Below are positions 25,717-35,416 of a stretch of DNA of 64,000 nt, piece after piece (positions within the stretch are counted from its first letter, which is position 1; every line of letters begins with the position of its first letter). The stretch is from Micropruina glycogenica. Lineage in GTDB: Bacteria; Actinomycetota; Actinomycetes; Propionibacteriales; Propionibacteriaceae. The stretch is taken from NCBI RefSeq assembly GCF_039524395.1, contig NZ_BAAAGO010000042.1; one strand, 5' to 3'. The notes below the pieces were generated by a model. It searched no databases. It was not told where the DNA came from and saw nothing but the letters and a program-made list of their open reading frames with translations. The translations under genes were made by a program, and so were the position numbers.

Positions 25717-27686
25717 TTGCCGCAGAACTCCATCAACCACGCTCGCCTCGTCGCGCTGATCTGGAGCATCGCCGACGACGTGCTTCGAGACCTCTACGTG
25801 CGCGGCAAGTACCGCGACGTGATCCTGCCGTTCACCGTCCTCCGTCGCCTCGACAGCGTGCTCGAACCCACCCAAGACGCGGTCCTCGCGATGAAGAAGA
25901 CCCTTGACCAGGCAGGGATCGTCGACCAAGACGCACCGCTGCGAGACGCCGCGAAACAGGACTTCTACAACACGTCCGGATTCACACTCAAGACCCTACG
26001 CGCTGCGACCAACGCCACCAGGCTCCGCCAGAACTTCGAGGCCTACCTCGATGGCTTCTCGCCCAATGTGCAGGAGATCATCGACAACTTCGAGTTCCGC
26101 AACCAGCTCCCGCGCCTCACGAAAGCCGACGCGCTCGGGGCACTGATCGAGAAGTTCCTCTCGCCCGACCTTGACCTTTCACCCGCAGGCTTGGACAACC
26201 ACGGCATGGGCACGGTCTTCGAAGAGCTCGTGCGACGCTTCAACGAGGAGAACAACGAAGAAGCCGGTGAACACTGGACCCCTCGTGACGCGGTGCGCCT
26301 CATGACCCGACTGATGTTCGAGCCCATCGCCGAGGTGATCCCTTCGGGCACCTACCGTCTGTACGACGGGGCGATGGGGACCGGTGGCATGCTCACCGTC
26401 GCGGAGGAGACCCTCAAGCATCTCACCGCTCCCGCCGGGAAGAAGGTCTCCACTCACCTGTATGGGCAGGAGATCAACGCCGAGACCTACGCGATCGCCA
26501 AGGCCGACCTGATCCTCAAAGGCGAAGGGATGGCGGCGGACAACATCGTCGGCGGACCAGAATGGTCGACCCTGTCGAACGATGCCTTCGCGGGCGAAGA
26601 GTTCGACTTCATGCTCTCCAACCCGCCCTACGGCAAGAGCTGGAAGACCGACCAGGATCGCTTGGGCGGGGCGAAGAAGATCATCGACCCCCGCTTCATC
26701 GTCACCCACGGCGGCGACCCGGACTACTCGCTGGTCACCCGCAGCAGCGACGGCCAGCTCATGTTCCTCGCGAACCTCATCTCCAAGATGAAGCAGCACA
26801 CCGCCCTCGGTTCCCGCATCGCATCGGTGCACAACGGCTCCTCGCTGTTCACCGGCGACGCCGGTCAGGGCGAGAGCAACTTCCGCCGCTGGATCATCGA
26901 AAACGACTGGCTCGAAGCCATCGTCGCCTTACCGCTCAAGATGTTCTACAACACCGGTATCGCGACGTATGTGTGGGTGATCTCCAACCGCAAGGAAGAG
27001 CGCCGCAAAGGCAAGGTCCAGCTCATCAACGCGGTGGATTGGTGCACGCCTCTGCGCAAGAACCTCGGCGAGAAGGGCGTCGAGATCAGCGACGCCGATG
27101 CTGACCGCGTGCTCGCCACCTACAAAGCCTTCGACCAGGCCGACGACCCGATCACTCGAAGGTCTTCGACGGTATCGATTTCGGCTACTCCAAGATCACC
27201 GTCGAACGCCCATTGCGCATCGCGGGCGTCGAGGCCGACCGCATCTACAAGGCCGCCGAGGTCAAGAAGCTCAAAGAAAACGGCGTCCGTGATGAAGCGG
27301 CCCCGCCGATCATCAAGAAGGTGCTGCCGTTCGCCGTATCGCCTGACCCGTTGCGCGGGCGGTACGAGGCGGTCATCGACGGGCGAGTTCGCGTAGTCGA
27401 GTACGAGCCCGACACAGAGCTGCGCGACACGGAGCAAGTGCCGCTCACCGAAGCAGCCGGTGAGTATGCCGACGGCATCGAGGCCTTCTTCCGTCGCGAG
27501 GTGGAGCCGTACGCGCCCGATGCGTGGATCGACGAGACCAAGACGAAGATCGGCTACGAGATCTCGTTCACCCGCCACTTCTACAAGCCCACCACTATGC
27601 GCACCCTCGCCGAGATTCAGGCCGACATCCGGGCCCTCGAAGCCGAGACCGACAACCTCATCGCCGAGATCGCGGGTGAGGACTGA
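25717..27686 (+). pseudogene. hsdM: Type I restriction-modification methyltransferase subunit, with one -1 frameshift
   Basis: From TTG 25717 (GAAGGA at 25705-25710) the frame encodes HsdM: N-terminal helical domain ('HARLVALIWSIADDVLRDLY'), then the adenine methyltransferase core with the SAM motif 'YDGAMGTGGML' and the catalytic motif 'FDFMLSNPPYGKSW'. Frame is lost near 27154; the next frame continues with 'SKVFDGIDFGYSKITVERPL', a well-conserved HsdM segment, to a stop at 27686. One missing base explains the break. The C-terminal part is intact and its TGA overlaps the hsdS ATG. If real, the mutation would truncate HsdM in its last quarter; a sequencing error is equally possible. Confidence 0.88.
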
Positions 27687-29053
27687 TGACCTCTGGGTTC
27701 TTCGCTCCGCCGAGAGTGGCTGCTCGCGACGATTGGGAATCGCGACGTCTTGCGTCGATGGGTCGATTCTTCAAGGGTCGCGGTGGGTCCAAGGACGACG
27801 ACGCCGAGTCGGGAATCCCGTGCATCCGGTATGGCGACATCTACACGAGCTACGGTGTCGCGATCAGGCACGTTCGGCGCCACATTCCTGCGGAACTCGC
27901 TGTTTCTTACGCTCGAGTATCACGAGGAGACGTTATCTTCGCTGCCTCCGGCGAGTCCGTGCCAGACATCGGGAAATGCGCCACAGTTCAGATTGATGAC
28001 GCCGCCTGTGGCGGCGACACGATCGTCTTGCGGCCAACGCCCGAGCTCAATTCACTCTTCTTGGCATATGCCCTTAATGCTGTTCCCGTGCAGGCGCAGA
28101 TTTCCCGCGAGTCCAGCGGGACGATGATCGTCCATACTTCAGTCGGAAGGCTCAGGGATGTGCGGTTCGGTGTGCCCGGCCTCGCGGAGCAGGCGGCGAT
28201 CGTGAAGTACCTCGCCCACGCGAACGCCCGCATCGACAAGGCCATCGCCGCCAAGCGCCGCCTCATCGCCCTCCTCGAAGAGCAGGGCTCTGGCTTGCGT
28301 GATCAGGTGCTCCGAAGTGGCGATTGGCCTCGGAGGCGTCTCAAAACTCTGCTTGATCGTGTCGATCAAGGTGTCAGCCCGCAGGCGGAGAACCAGGAGC
28401 CGGGGCCGGGCGAATGGGGAGTGCTCAAGTCGGGATGCGTCAATGGCGGGTCTTTCCGCGCGGATCAAGTGAAGCGACTACCTGATGGATTCGCGATACC
28501 CGAAGCTATGAGCGTCAGAGAAGGCGACTTGTTGGTCTCCCGGGCGAATGGCTCTCCCCACCTGGTGGGTTCGGCGGCACGTGTCTCAGGGCTGAAGCAC
28601 CAAGCGATCCTGAGTGACAAGACGTTCAGGCTTATCCCTTTGCCAACCGTCGACGCTGACTTTCTCGCCTTGTCGATGAATGCGCAGGCGTACCGCCAGC
28701 AAGTTCGTACAGCTATCAGCGGTGCAGAGGGTCTTGCGAATAACCTGCCGCTCTCGGCCCTAAAGACTTTTGAGTTCGTAGTCCCCCCGTTCCAATTTCA
28801 GCGAGAGCTGGTCAGGATGGTTGAGGAAGAGCTCTCAACGCTCCGCCTTACTATGAACCGTGTCACAAGCGAGATTGCTCTCCTCCAGGAGTTCCGCACG
28901 CGCCTCGTCGCCGACGTGGTGACTGGGCAGGTGGACGTGCGTGCGATCGCGACGACGCTCGCTGACGTGCCAGAGTGCGAAAGTCGCCATCTGGACGACC
29001 CGATCCACACTCTAGAGAGCGACACCCGCGAGGATGAGGTGGCCGATGAGTGA
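27686..29053 (+). CDS. hsdS: Type I restriction-modification specificity subunit
   Basis: A 455-residue HsdS, which sets the DNA target of the methyltransferase and nuclease. Two target-recognition domains alternate with two conserved helical spacers: the central spacer 'QAAIVKYLAHANARIDKAIA' and the C-terminal spacer 'FQRELVRMVEEELSTLRL', ending 'LVADVVTGQVDVR'. Its start overlaps the hsdM stop by one base. Base composition is visibly less GC-rich than in the flanking chromosome, mainly in the recognition domains, consistent with acquisition. The recognition sequence cannot be read from the protein alone. Confidence 0.93.
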   Translation: MTSGFFAPPRVAARDDWESRRLASMGRFFKGRGGSKDDDAESGIPCIRYGDIYTSYGVAIRHVRRHIPAELAVSYARVSRGDVIFAASGESVPDIGKCATVQIDDAACGGDTIVLRPTPELNSLFLAYALNAVPVQAQISRESSGTMIVHTSVGRLRDVRFGVPGLAEQAAIVKYLAHANARIDKAIAAKRRLIALLEEQGSGLRDQVLRSGDWPRRRLKTLLDRVDQGVSPQAENQEPGPGEWGVLKSGCVNGGSFRADQVKRLPDGFAIPEAMSVREGDLLVSRANGSPHLVGSAARVSGLKHQAILSDKTFRLIPLPTVDADFLALSMNAQAYRQQVRTAISGAEGLANNLPLSALKTFEFVVPPFQFQRELVRMVEEELSTLRLTMNRVTSEIALLQEFRTRLVADVVTGQVDVRAIATTLADVPECESRHLDDPIHTLESDTREDEVADE

Positions 29054-29084
29054 CCCCGACGGCTACCCGAACCGCCTCACGGAT

Positions 29085-29101
29085 GTTACGATATAGGTAA
29101 C
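29085..29101. promoter_or_regulatory. Putative TA-module operator overlapping a -10 element
   Basis: GTTAC (29085-29089) and GTAAC (29097-29101) form an inverted repeat around GATATAG, which itself looks like a -10 hexamer (GATATA, 29090-29095). The toxin ATG is only 9 bases after this hexamer, so the transcript may be leaderless. A HigA-type repressor could autoregulate here, separating control of this module from the surrounding hsd operon. Confidence 0.55.
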
Positions 29102-29104
29102 ACT

Positions 29105-29398
29105 ATGGAGTTGAGGTATGGGGACAACGAGCTGGAGCGTCAGTGCACCGATGCGCGCTACATGCAGCGCAAGCTCGGCGCGCAGCGCGCGAAGGCTCTG
29201 AAGCTGCGCCTCGATGAGTTGCGGCGGGTCAGCGAACTCGGTGACCTGTTGTTCATCGCGGGCAAGTGGGAGGAGCTGAAGGGTGACCGTGCCGGGCAGT
29301 GGTCTGGTCGATTGACCGCGAACTGGCGACTCATCGTGGAACCCGATGGCACCATCATCACCGTCGTTCTCATCCGCGAGATCGTTGACTATCACTGA
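29105..29398 (+). CDS. RelE/HigB-superfamily toxin
   Basis: A 97-residue RelE-fold protein: 'RYMQRKLGAQRAKALKLRLD', 'LGDLLFIAGKWEEL', 'GQWSGRLTANWRLIVE' and the final strand 'ITVVLIREIVDYH' match HigB-like ribosome-dependent mRNA interferases. It is followed after 11 bases by an antitoxin gene with a GAGAGGAG ribosome-binding site, giving the toxin-first order typical of higBA. The module sits inside the Type I restriction-modification operon between hsdS and hsdR. Confidence 0.87.
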   Translation: MELRYGDNELERQCTDARYMQRKLGAQRAKALKLRLDELRRVSELGDLLFIAGKWEELKGDRAGQWSGRLTANWRLIVEPDGTIITVVLIREIVDYH

Positions 29399-29409
29399 GA
29401 GGAGCTGAC

Positions 29410-30486
29410 ATGACTACCCTTCCTGACTACGCCGTTTCTCCGGGCGACCACATCAAGGAGTGGCTCGATGACCACGGCATCAACGCCGCCGAGCTGGCAC
29501 GCCGTCTAGACGTGACCCCGAAGCACGTCTCCGAGCTGCTCTCTGGCAAGGCACCCTTGTCGGCGACGGTAGCGCTTGGGCTGGAGCGGGTAACTGGCAT
29601 CCCAGCTCGGATTTGGAACCGCTTTGAGGCGGGCTACCGAGAGGACCTCGCCCGCCTCGCGGAGACCGATCGGCTCGCTGCTCAGTACGAACAGGCGAAG
29701 CGGTTTCCCCTCAAGTACCTGCGCGACTGGAAGTTCGTTTCGGCTGAGTCACGTGACAAGGCGGGAACAGTGCGGGAACTGTTGACCATCTTCGGGATAG
29801 CGCACCTCGACGCCTTCGACGCCACCTGGGTGCATGGGAAGGTGGCCTACCGCAGAGCGACGCTCGCCACCGACAAGGTGTACGAGCGTGCCACCTGGCT
29901 TGCGCTTGGCGAACGCGAAGCCGGGATCGAGAGCCTCAGCGACTATGACCGGGCCGCACTCGAAGCGTTGCTTCCACAGTTGCGTGCGCTGACGGCGCAC
30001 GCGAACCCCGTTGAGGCACTTGAGGAGGCAACTGAGCTTCTACGTGGAGTGGGCGTGGCGCTCTGCCTGATTCCGCCGATCCCAGGCTTCGGCGTGCATG
30101 GGGCAACCCGTTGGATCGCGGGGCACCCGGTGGTGCAGCTCTCCGTCCGCGGCAAGACCGACGACCAACTGTGGTTCACCCTCTTCCACGAGCTGGGCCA
30201 TGTGCTGCTGCACGGTCACAAGACGGTCTTCTTTCAAGGCGCGGGTGACCAAGCGGAAGCTGAGGCCGATGAGTTCGCCTCGTCAACCCTCGTTCCCGAG
30301 CGCTACCGTGACCGGTTGCCAACCGGACGCAACATTGCCGCCGTGTCCGATCTTGCGTCAGACCTTGGCATCGCGCCGAGCATCGTTCTTGGTCAGGCCC
30401 AGCGGATCACGGGCGACTTCGCCTGGGGTCAGCGGCTCAAGGTGCGCCTCATCTGGGCTCCCGATGCGGGTGAAGAGAGCAACTGA
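29410..30486 (+). CDS. HigA-type antitoxin fused to an ImmA/IrrE-like zinc peptidase domain
   Basis: A 358-residue fusion. Residues about 10-75 are a HigA/XRE helix-turn-helix ('GDHIKEWLDDHGINAAELAR', 'VTPKHVSELLSGKAPLS', 'ALGLERVTGIPARIWNR'), the middle is helical, and about 225-320 form an ImmA/IrrE domain with the zinc motif in 'FTLFHELGHVLLHGHK' and downstream 'EAEADEFASSTLVP'. It likely represses the promoter at 29085-29101 and neutralises the RelE-like toxin. The peptidase could cleave the repressor part or another regulator in response to a signal such as phage DNA; that is inference. hsdR starts 2 bases after its stop. Confidence 0.88.
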   Translation: MTTLPDYAVSPGDHIKEWLDDHGINAAELARRLDVTPKHVSELLSGKAPLSATVALGLERVTGIPARIWNRFEAGYREDLARLAETDRLAAQYEQAKRFPLKYLRDWKFVSAESRDKAGTVRELLTIFGIAHLDAFDATWVHGKVAYRRATLATDKVYERATWLALGEREAGIESLSDYDRAALEALLPQLRALTAHANPVEALEEATELLRGVGVALCLIPPIPGFGVHGATRWIAGHPVVQLSVRGKTDDQLWFTLFHELGHVLLHGHKTVFFQGAGDQAEAEADEFASSTLVPERYRDRLPTGRNIAAVSDLASDLGIAPSIVLGQAQRITGDFAWGQRLKVRLIWAPDAGEESN

Positions 30487-30488
30487 CA

Positions 30489-33425
30489 ATGCACCGCCTC
30501 AATGAATCGAGCCTCGAAGAACTCATCGTCGACCAGATGGTCGAAGGTGGCTGGACCGAGGGCGCACCAGCCGACTTCGACGCAGCCTACGCGCTCGACC
30601 TCGGCCACCTGACCACGTTCATCGAGGAGACGCAGCCGAACGCTGCGAAGGCATTGTCGCTTGCCGAGTCGCCTCCCGGTCGTCACAAGTTCCTTGCCCG
30701 CTTGCAGGGCGAGATCACCAAGCGCGGCGTCGTGCATCTGCTGCGCAACGGGGTCGACCATCTCGGACAGCACATCGACCTGTACTACCCGACCGCGACC
30801 GATGGCAACGCGAAGGCCGCCGAGCTGTTCGCGGCGAACCGTTTCGTCGTCACCCGGCAGGTGCACCACAGTCCCAGCAACCGGGGCGACGCCGTCGATC
30901 TCGTGGCGTTCGTCAACGGCCTGCCGGTGTTCACCTTCGAGCTGAAGAACAACATCACCAAGCAGACCGTCGATGACGCTGTGCAGCAGTACCAGCGGGA
31001 TCGCGACCCGCGAGAGCTGCTGTTCGCCTTCGGGCGCACGATCGCGCACTTCGCTCTCGACGATCAGCGGGTCCGGTTCTGCACGCAACTCAAGGGCAAG
31101 TCGTCATGGTTCCTGCCCTTCGACCAGGGGTTCAACGACGGCGCTGGTAACCCGCCCAACGCTGACGGGGTGATGACCGACTACCTGTGGCGGCGAGTCC
31201 TTGCCCCGGAGAGTCTCGCCGGCATCATCGAGAACTACGCGCAGGTCGTCACCGAGAAGAACCCGAATACGGGTAAACGCACGGCGAAGGCGATCTTCCC
31301 GCGCTATCACCAGCTTGACGTAGTGCGAAAGCTGCTCGCCGACGTCGCCGAGGGCGGGGCGGGTCGGCGGTACCTCATCCAGCACTCTGCGGGCAGTGGC
31401 AAGTCGAACTCGATCGCCTGGCTCGTGCACCAGCTTGTCGAGGCCACCCACCAGGGGGTCGTGGCCTTCGACTCCGTCATCGTCGTCACCGACCGCGTGA
31501 TCCTTGACGATCAGCTCTCGCAGACCATCAAGTCGTTCTTGCAGGTCGGCTCGACAGTCGTCCACGCGGACCGCTCGGGAGACCTGCGCCGGGCGATCAC
31601 GGCGGGCAAGAAGATGATCGTCACGACGGTGCAGAAGTTTCCCTACATTCTCGATGACATCGGCTCAGAGCATCAGGGCCGCAACTTCGCCATCGTCATC
31701 GATGAGGCCCACTCGTCTCAGGGTTCGAAGACCTCGGCCGCCGTGTCTCGCGCGCTCGGTGGCGGTGTTGATTCTGATGAGGAGGACAGCGTCGAGGATC
31801 AGATCAACCGGATCATCGAAGCGAAGAAGCTGCTGCCGAATGCGAGCTACTTCGCGTTCACTGCGACACCGAAAAACAAGACGCTGGAGATGTTCGGCGA
31901 GGCAGTCTCGAACCCCGACGGCACGGTCGGCCATCGCCCATTCCACTCGTACACGATGAAGCAGGCCATCCAAGAGGGCTTTATCGTGGATGTGCTCGCG
32001 AACTACACGCCGGTGGGTAGCTACTACAAGCTGATGAAGACAGTCGAGGACGACCCGGAGTTCGATGTGAAGCGGGCCTCGAAGAAGCTGCGAGCCTACG
32101 TCGAGGGCAACCAACACGCGATCGCGCAGAAGGCCGACATCATGGTCGAGCACTTCCTCGGCCAGGTGATCGCCAAGCAGAAGATCGGCGGGCAGGCCCG
32201 CGCGATGGTCGTCACCTCATCCATCCCGCGGTGCATCGAATACTTCCACGCCATCCGCGACGCACTGGCAGCACGCAAGAGCCCGTACAAGGTGATCATC
32301 GCCTTCTCCGGCGAACACGACTACAAGGGGGTGCAGGTCACCGAGGCAAGCCTTAACGGTTTCCCCTCCCGGGCCATCGCTGAGCAGATCAAGACCGGCC
32401 CGTACCGAATCCTCGTCGTCGCCAACAAGTTCCAGACCGGGTACGACGAGCCGCTGCTGCACACCATGTACGTCGACAAGACCCTGTCGGGTGTGCTCGC
32501 GGTCCAAACCCTCTCGCGGCTCAACCGGGCGCACCCGGCGAAGCATGAGACGTTCGTGCTCGACTTCGCCAACGATGCCGAGGACATCCAGCGCGCTTTC
32601 GATCCGTATTACCGCACCACCGTGCTCGCCGAAGAGACCGACCCCAACAAGCTGCATGACCTCGTCAACGACCTCGACGCCTTCGGCATTTACACGCCGG
32701 AACACGTCGACGAGTTCGTGACGCGCTACCTGGCCGGTGAGCCTCGCGACCAGCTCGATCCCATTCTCGATGCGTGCGTCGCGGAGTACGTCGAACTTCC
32801 CGAGGAAGACGATCAGGTCAGGTTCAAGGGCGACGCGAAGGCCTTCCTGCGCACCTACAACTTCCTCTCCACGGTGCTGCCCTACGGCAGCCCTGAGTGG
32901 GAGAAGCGCTCGGTCTTCCTCGACCACCTCGTGCCGAAGCTCCCCGCCCCGAAGGAGGAAGACCTCGCCGCCGGAATCCTGGAGAACATCGACCTCGAGT
33001 CTTACCGTGCCGAGAAGCTCACAGCGATGAAGATCGTGCTGGACGACGAAGATGGCCTGCTCAACCCCGTGCCCGCGGCAGGCGGCGGCATGCTGGCGAC
33101 GCCCGAACTGGAGAGACTCTCGGAGATCGTCAAGAGCTTCAACGCCCACTTCGGCAACATCGAATGGAACGACGCCGACCGCGTCGAACGCTTCATCACC
33201 GAAGAGATCCCACGCCTCGTCGCCGAAGACGTGGCCTACCAACACGCGCAGGCAAACAACGACCCGGCGAACGCGCGCGTCGAGAGCGACCGCGCACTCG
33301 GCCAGGTCATGCTGCGGCTCATCGCCGATGACACGCAGCTCTTCAAAGAGTTCCAGGACAACGAGAGCTTCAAACGCTGGCTGGCCGACGCCGTGTTCAA
33401 CGCAACGTACAGGAAGAGCGCATGA
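30489..33425 (+). CDS. hsdR: Type I restriction-modification nuclease/translocase subunit
   Basis: A 978-residue HsdR. The N-terminal PD-(D/E)xK nuclease shows 'DAVDLVAFVNGLPVFTFELK' with the catalytic Asp and ELK. The SF2 motor follows with Walker A in 'HSAGSGKSNSIAWL', DEAH in 'AIVIDEAHSSQG', the TAT-type motif 'FAFTATPKN' and motif VI in 'VQTLSRLNRAHP'. The C-terminal helical domain contacts the methyltransferase. The gene is intact and begins 2 bases after the antitoxin-peptidase gene. If HsdM is truly frameshifted, expressed HsdR would be harmless only as long as no active complex forms. Confidence 0.95.
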   Translation: MHRLNESSLEELIVDQMVEGGWTEGAPADFDAAYALDLGHLTTFIEETQPNAAKALSLAESPPGRHKFLARLQGEITKRGVVHLLRNGVDHLGQHIDLYYPTATDGNAKAAELFAANRFVVTRQVHHSPSNRGDAVDLVAFVNGLPVFTFELKNNITKQTVDDAVQQYQRDRDPRELLFAFGRTIAHFALDDQRVRFCTQLKGKSSWFLPFDQGFNDGAGNPPNADGVMTDYLWRRVLAPESLAGIIENYAQVVTEKNPNTGKRTAKAIFPRYHQLDVVRKLLADVAEGGAGRRYLIQHSAGSGKSNSIAWLVHQLVEATHQGVVAFDSVIVVTDRVILDDQLSQTIKSFLQVGSTVVHADRSGDLRRAITAGKKMIVTTVQKFPYILDDIGSEHQGRNFAIVIDEAHSSQGSKTSAAVSRALGGGVDSDEEDSVEDQINRIIEAKKLLPNASYFAFTATPKNKTLEMFGEAVSNPDGTVGHRPFHSYTMKQAIQEGFIVDVLANYTPVGSYYKLMKTVEDDPEFDVKRASKKLRAYVEGNQHAIAQKADIMVEHFLGQVIAKQKIGGQARAMVVTSSIPRCIEYFHAIRDALAARKSPYKVIIAFSGEHDYKGVQVTEASLNGFPSRAIAEQIKTGPYRILVVANKFQTGYDEPLLHTMYVDKTLSGVLAVQTLSRLNRAHPAKHETFVLDFANDAEDIQRAFDPYYRTTVLAEETDPNKLHDLVNDLDAFGIYTPEHVDEFVTRYLAGEPRDQLDPILDACVAEYVELPEEDDQVRFKGDAKAFLRTYNFLSTVLPYGSPEWEKRSVFLDHLVPKLPAPKEEDLAAGILENIDLESYRAEKLTAMKIVLDDEDGLLNPVPAAGGGMLATPELERLSEIVKSFNAHFGNIEWNDADRVERFITEEIPRLVAEDVAYQHAQANNDPANARVESDRALGQVMLRLIADDTQLFKEFQDNESFKRWLADAVFNATYRKSA

Positions 33426-33495
33426 AGGCCGGGCCAACGCGACGAGATGCCCTCATGAGTTCGACGCCGCGAGGCTCATCGTCAAGGGGAATCAA

Positions 33496-35106
33496 GTGAA
33501 GGCACGACGGCTCACCTTCTACCTTCTTCGCCAGGACGTTGCCGAGTTCGAGGATGCGCTGGATACGGAGAAGGCCAGCGTCGCGGTGGATCTCGATCCG
33601 TCGGCGGGGGTAGACGGGCGCTTCGTCTATGTCCAGCCCCGCCCGTCTGTGCCTTCATGGGTTGGATTCGTCCAGCCGGTACTCGCCGACCAGCTCGGCA
33701 GCCTCAGATCGTCTTCCACGTCCGCCTTGCTGCTTCTGCGCACCAGCGGGCGCATCTTCGCCCTCACATTCGGTTACGGCAGGTCACTCCTCGACCTGTC
33801 AAAGATCGAGTACCAGTTCGGACTCCGAGTGGCACTCAACCGAATCGACCCTCGTCAGATTCGAAGTCTGGATACCAAGACCTTCGAGGATCTTGTGGTT
33901 ACGACGAATACTCAGGCGAGCAAGAGTGCTGAACTGCCCACATTTGGTGTCGACGTATCGCGCGACATCCTGAGAGCAGTCACCGGGGAGCCGCGCGACC
34001 AGTCCGTGACGAAACGAATCGCCGGTGCGGACTCACTTGTGATGGGAGTCAAGGCGCCGGTGACGGAGCTGCCTGCTATCTGCGATGACCTGCTTGTCGC
34101 GTTCGAAGCCGACGACTACAAGGCAGACTTTGGCTGGATCGACCAACTCTCGCTCGTGCGTGACAGCGCAAGCATCGGAGCGCTCAACGATCTCCTCGTG
34201 GAGCAGTTGCGAAGCGGAGCGACCGGATCAACGCACCTGGCAATGCCGGAAGCTATCGATTGGGAGGACATCGACGGGTTCAAGATCGCAGGAACGCGAA
34301 GCCATGTCTATGACGACCTTGATCTCGATGAATATCTTGATCGCGTCGGAGAAGACCGCGCCACCATCACAGTCGAGAATCTCAAGTCCAGGTATGTGTG
34401 GGTGCGGTTCGGACGCTCAGGGAACTTTGACAAGCGTTGGAACCTCTATCAGTGCCTCGTTACTGAGCAGCGGATCAACGACCAATTGCACGTCCTCATA
34501 GAAGGTCGCTGGTTCGCTGTCAGCACCACCTTGGTCGAGGAGGTCGATGCCTTCGCGGCTGGGCTCATCGACGCGACGGTTCAGCTTCCGCCAGCACACG
34601 TCGGAGAGGTTGAAGCCGACTACAACGCCCGCCTCGCCCTCAGTTCGCCCCAGCACCTCCTCAAGCTCGATGCACGCATCAAGCGGCCAGGAGGCGCCAG
34701 CAGCGGCATCGAGTTCTGTGATGTCCTCTCGGATGACGGCGACTTGATCCATGTGAAGCGCAAGTCCCGTTCCGCAACACTGAGCCACCTCTTTGCCCAA
34801 GGAGGGGTGTCCGCCGCAGCGTTCGTCAACGACGGCATCTTCCGAACCCAAGTCCGCGAACTGATCCAGGCAGAAGTGCCCCAGGAAGCTCTTGAGAGCT
34901 GGTTGCGCTTGGTGCCCAGCGCAGAGGAAGCCGTCGATAGATCTCGTTACCGTGTGACCTACGCTGTCATCGCCAACTCCAGCCGTGAGGGGCGAGACTG
35001 GCTGCCCTTCTTCAGCAAACTGAACCTGATGCAACAGGGGCGACAACTCTCCACGATGGGGTTCACCGTCGCGATCGCGCGAGTGCCGATCATCGATCCG
35101 GAGTAG
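33496..35106 (+). CDS. TIGR04141/DUF6119 family sporadically distributed protein
   Basis: From GTG 33496 (AAGGGGA ribosome-binding site) this is a 536-residue protein matching my memory of the TIGR04141 (DUF6119) family: 'LTFYLLRQDVAEFEDAL' start, 'LLLLRTSGRIFALTFGYGRS', 'YQFGLRVALNRIDP', 'LPTFGVDVSRDILRAVTG', and 'DDGDLIHVKRKSRSATLSHL' near the C-terminus, which contains a nuclease-like D...K pattern. The family is scattered among genomes next to restriction-modification and other defence genes; its function is not established. It follows hsdR by 70 bases on the same strand and its end overlaps the converging HTH gene by 17 bases. Confidence 0.8.
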   Translation: MKARRLTFYLLRQDVAEFEDALDTEKASVAVDLDPSAGVDGRFVYVQPRPSVPSWVGFVQPVLADQLGSLRSSSTSALLLLRTSGRIFALTFGYGRSLLDLSKIEYQFGLRVALNRIDPRQIRSLDTKTFEDLVVTTNTQASKSAELPTFGVDVSRDILRAVTGEPRDQSVTKRIAGADSLVMGVKAPVTELPAICDDLLVAFEADDYKADFGWIDQLSLVRDSASIGALNDLLVEQLRSGATGSTHLAMPEAIDWEDIDGFKIAGTRSHVYDDLDLDEYLDRVGEDRATITVENLKSRYVWVRFGRSGNFDKRWNLYQCLVTEQRINDQLHVLIEGRWFAVSTTLVEEVDAFAAGLIDATVQLPPAHVGEVEADYNARLALSSPQHLLKLDARIKRPGGASSGIEFCDVLSDDGDLIHVKRKSRSATLSHLFAQGGVSAAAFVNDGIFRTQVRELIQAEVPQEALESWLRLVPSAEEAVDRSRYRVTYAVIANSSREGRDWLPFFSKLNLMQQGRQLSTMGFTVAIARVPIIDPE

Positions 35107-35398
35107 GACGTTCGCAGCTCATGAGTTGGGCGACTCGCGTCTTTGCCCAGACTGTGCCGCGATGCACGTCGAACTGTCGGGCGAGGGCAGTCACGCTGAT
35201 GCCCTGGGCGCGGGCTGTTCGCATAGCGTTCACTTCCTCGTCCGTGAGACGTGTTCGAGCGCGTCTCTTTGGCTCTTTCGACGCGCCGATCAGCGGGTCG
35301 TCGGCCTCGCCGTCGGTCTCGGTATCCCCACGAGTGCCCTGATTCCACGCGGAAACAAGCCGCTCGACCCGTGGTCGCCTGTTCCCGGAGCGTTCCAT
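35090..35398 (-). CDS. Small helix-turn-helix protein, recombinase-tail-like
   Basis: From ATG 35398 the frame gives 102 residues: a polar N-terminal half and a C-terminal helix-turn-helix 'RLTDEEVNAMRTARAQGISV' continuing 'TALARQFDVHRGTVW'. This resembles the HTH at the end of Hin/resolvase-type recombinases, which suggests either a small DNA-binding regulator or the retained tail of a recombinase. The frame extends to 35467, but GGTGGA before 35398 supports the shorter start. It converges with and overlaps the TIGR04141 gene, and marks the right part of the island. Confidence 0.6.
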   Translation of the reverse strand: MERSGNRRPRVERLVSAWNQGTRGDTETDGEADDPLIGASKEPKRRARTRLTDEEVNAMRTARAQGISVTALARQFDVHRGTVWAKTRVAQLMSCERPTPDR

Positions 35399-35416
35399 TG
35401 CGTCCACCGCAACGGT

